The notes under the pieces were generated by a model that saw only the letters and a program-made list of their open reading frames with translations, had not been told where the DNA came from and made no database searches. Below, piece by piece: positions 5,570 through 6,493 of a stretch of 6,493 bases of DNA. The stretch spans positions 1-6,493 of the forward strand of contig CAJBIS010000183.1 in NCBI GenBank assembly GCA_903953195.1, in the 5' to 3' direction. The translations under genes were made by a program, and so were the position numbers. How positions within the stretch are numbered: position 1 is the stretch's first letter; each line of letters opens with the position of its first letter. This stretch comes from an uncultured Actinomycetes bacterium (GTDB taxonomy: Bacteria > Actinomycetota > Acidimicrobiia > Acidimicrobiales > Microtrichaceae).

Positions 5570-6484
5570 TCAGTAGCGAAGGCCCGGTGCGCGGGTGTGG
5601 AACACGTCGGTCGCGAACTGCTGGCCGAGCCGCGTCGCGTCCCAACGCCTGCCGCCGTTGTTCAGCGTCGCGCCGTCGCTCCAGCCCTCCATCAGGATGA
5701 TGTTCTCGCCGACGGCCCGGATGATCTGACCGGTGACGTGGTCGGCCTCGTCGGACGCGAGCCACGCGACGACCGGCGAGGACACTGCCGGATCCATCGG
5801 ATTCCACTCGTCCTCGGGGATCTCGTCGGGCTCGATCACCGACGGGGCGTTCGGCATCGTCGCAGTGATGCGGGTGGCCGCCGCCGGGCCGATCGCGTTC
5901 ACGGTCACACCGGCCTTGTAGAGCTCGAGACTGAGCGTCTGCGTGAGGCTGGCGATCGCGGCCTTGGCGGGCGCGTAGTTGGACTGCCCGAAGTTGCCGG
6001 TCAGTCCGGCGCCCGACACGGTGTTGATGATCCGGCCGTTGACCGGCAGCCCGGTCTCCTTGTTGACCGCACGCCAGTGCACGGCGGCGTGCTTGCACGG
6101 CAGCCAGGTGCCGCGCAGGTGCACCTTGATGACGGCGTCGAAGTCGTCGACCGACATGTTGAAGATCGATCCGTCGCGGACGATGCCGGCGTTGTTGACC
6201 AGGATGTCGAGCCGGCCGAACTGGTCGACCGCCTGGGCGATCATCTCGCCGGACTGCGCCTCATCGGACACATCTGCGTAGTTCGCCGCTGCGGTGCCGC
6301 CACGCGAGGTGATGATGTCGACGGTGAGGTCGGCGTCGCGGCCGGTGCCCTCACCCTTGACGGAGCCGCCGAGGTCGTTGACGACGACCGCTGCGCCCTG
6401 ACGCGCCAGTTCGAGTGCGTGACCCCGGCCGATGCCGTGACCGGCGCCGGTGACGATGGCGACCTTGCCGTCGAGCAGACCCAT
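5570..6484 (-). CDS. MFE-2/17beta-HSD4-type short-chain dehydrogenase, probable (3R)-hydroxyacyl-CoA dehydrogenase
   Basis: This 304-aa classical SDR probably oxidises (3R)-hydroxyacyl-CoA to 3-oxoacyl-CoA with NAD+ in the cytoplasm. The Rossmann motif TGAGHGIG is at 12-19, NNAG at 97-100, and the catalytic residues are Ser157, Tyr170 and Lys174 (NYAPAKA). Several features point to the dehydrogenase domain of peroxisomal multifunctional enzyme 2: VVVNDLGG followed by a Gly-rich insert (33-48), VHLRGTW (121-127) in place of the usual NLxG, GNFGQSNY (163-170), and a GGRRWD tail replacing the usual SDR C-terminus. Eukaryotic MFE-2 fuses this domain to a hydratase and sterol carrier; here it stands alone. 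Related actinobacterial enzymes serve fatty acid or steroid side-chain beta-oxidation, which suits the KstR-like regulator nearby, though linkage is not shown. The ATG at 6484 gives the standard N-terminus (MGLLDGKVAIVTG). Only 9 bases upstream are visible and they hold no ribosome binding site, so the promoter cannot be judged. Confidence 0.88.
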   Translation of the reverse strand: MGLLDGKVAIVTGAGHGIGRGHALELARQGAAVVVNDLGGSVKGEGTGRDADLTVDIITSRGGTAAANYADVSDEAQSGEMIAQAVDQFGRLDILVNNAGIVRDGSIFNMSVDDFDAVIKVHLRGTWLPCKHAAVHWRAVNKETGLPVNGRIINTVSGAGLTGNFGQSNYAPAKAAIASLTQTLSLELYKAGVTVNAIGPAAATRITATMPNAPSVIEPDEIPEDEWNPMDPAVSSPVVAWLASDEADHVTGQIIRAVGENIILMEGWSDGATLNNGGRRWDATRLGQQFATDVFHTRAPGLRY

Positions 6485-6493
6485 GTTGGAAGA

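Noticed and set aside
1953..5576. A 1207-codon open frame on the plus strand, antisense to the three-gene minus-strand unit
   Set aside because: Its product is a low-complexity Arg/Ser/Pro/Thr mix with no motif, while the opposite strand encodes recognisable families over the same bases. Long antisense frames are expected at this GC content.

Overview
The window is about 6.5 kb of very GC-rich DNA (roughly 70%, strong G/C preference at third codon positions) and looks like the chromosome of a high-GC actinobacterium. The gene families (DUF3097, a KstR-like TetR regulator, an MFE-2-type dehydrogenase) and the GTG starts fit Actinomycetota, possibly Acidimicrobiia. That placement is inference, not a database result. 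No RNA gene, CRISPR array, insertion sequence or phage gene was seen.

Layout: bases 2-1135 (+) are the 3' part of a large unrecognised Gly/Ala-rich, probably beta-rich protein whose start lies outside the window. It converges on everything else, which is on the minus strand. In minus-strand order: an MFE-2/17beta-HSD4-type (3R)-hydroxyacyl-CoA dehydrogenase (6484-5570), a GC hairpin, then a tight unit of three genes: a beta-class DNA methyltransferase with an extra C-terminal domain (5516-4050), a DUF3097 protein with Toprim-like motifs (4053-3223), and a degenerate thiamine-diphosphate-enzyme-like protein (3226-1856). The three are joined by two 4-base GTGA stop/start overlaps. Then comes a possible 36-aa CPxC mini-protein (1831-1721), coupled by another GTGA overlap to a KstR-like TetR regulator (1724-1146).

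The main regulatory signal is a perfect 12-base palindrome (1846-1857) just upstream of the regulator. Read on the minus strand it matches 7 of the 8 fixed bases of the mycobacterial KstR motif TnnAACnnGTTnnA, and the stop codon of the ThDP-like gene lies inside it. This suggests autoregulation. The MFE-2-type dehydrogenase at the other end of the window is the kind of enzyme used in steroid side-chain or fatty acyl-CoA beta-oxidation, which would fit a KstR-type circuit, but its own promoter is outside the window.

The methyltransferase/DUF3097/ThDP-like unit is the least explained part. All three proteins appear to carry domains that have lost canonical catalytic residues (nuclease-like tail, Toprim-like core, ThDP fold). 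Whether they work together is unknown.
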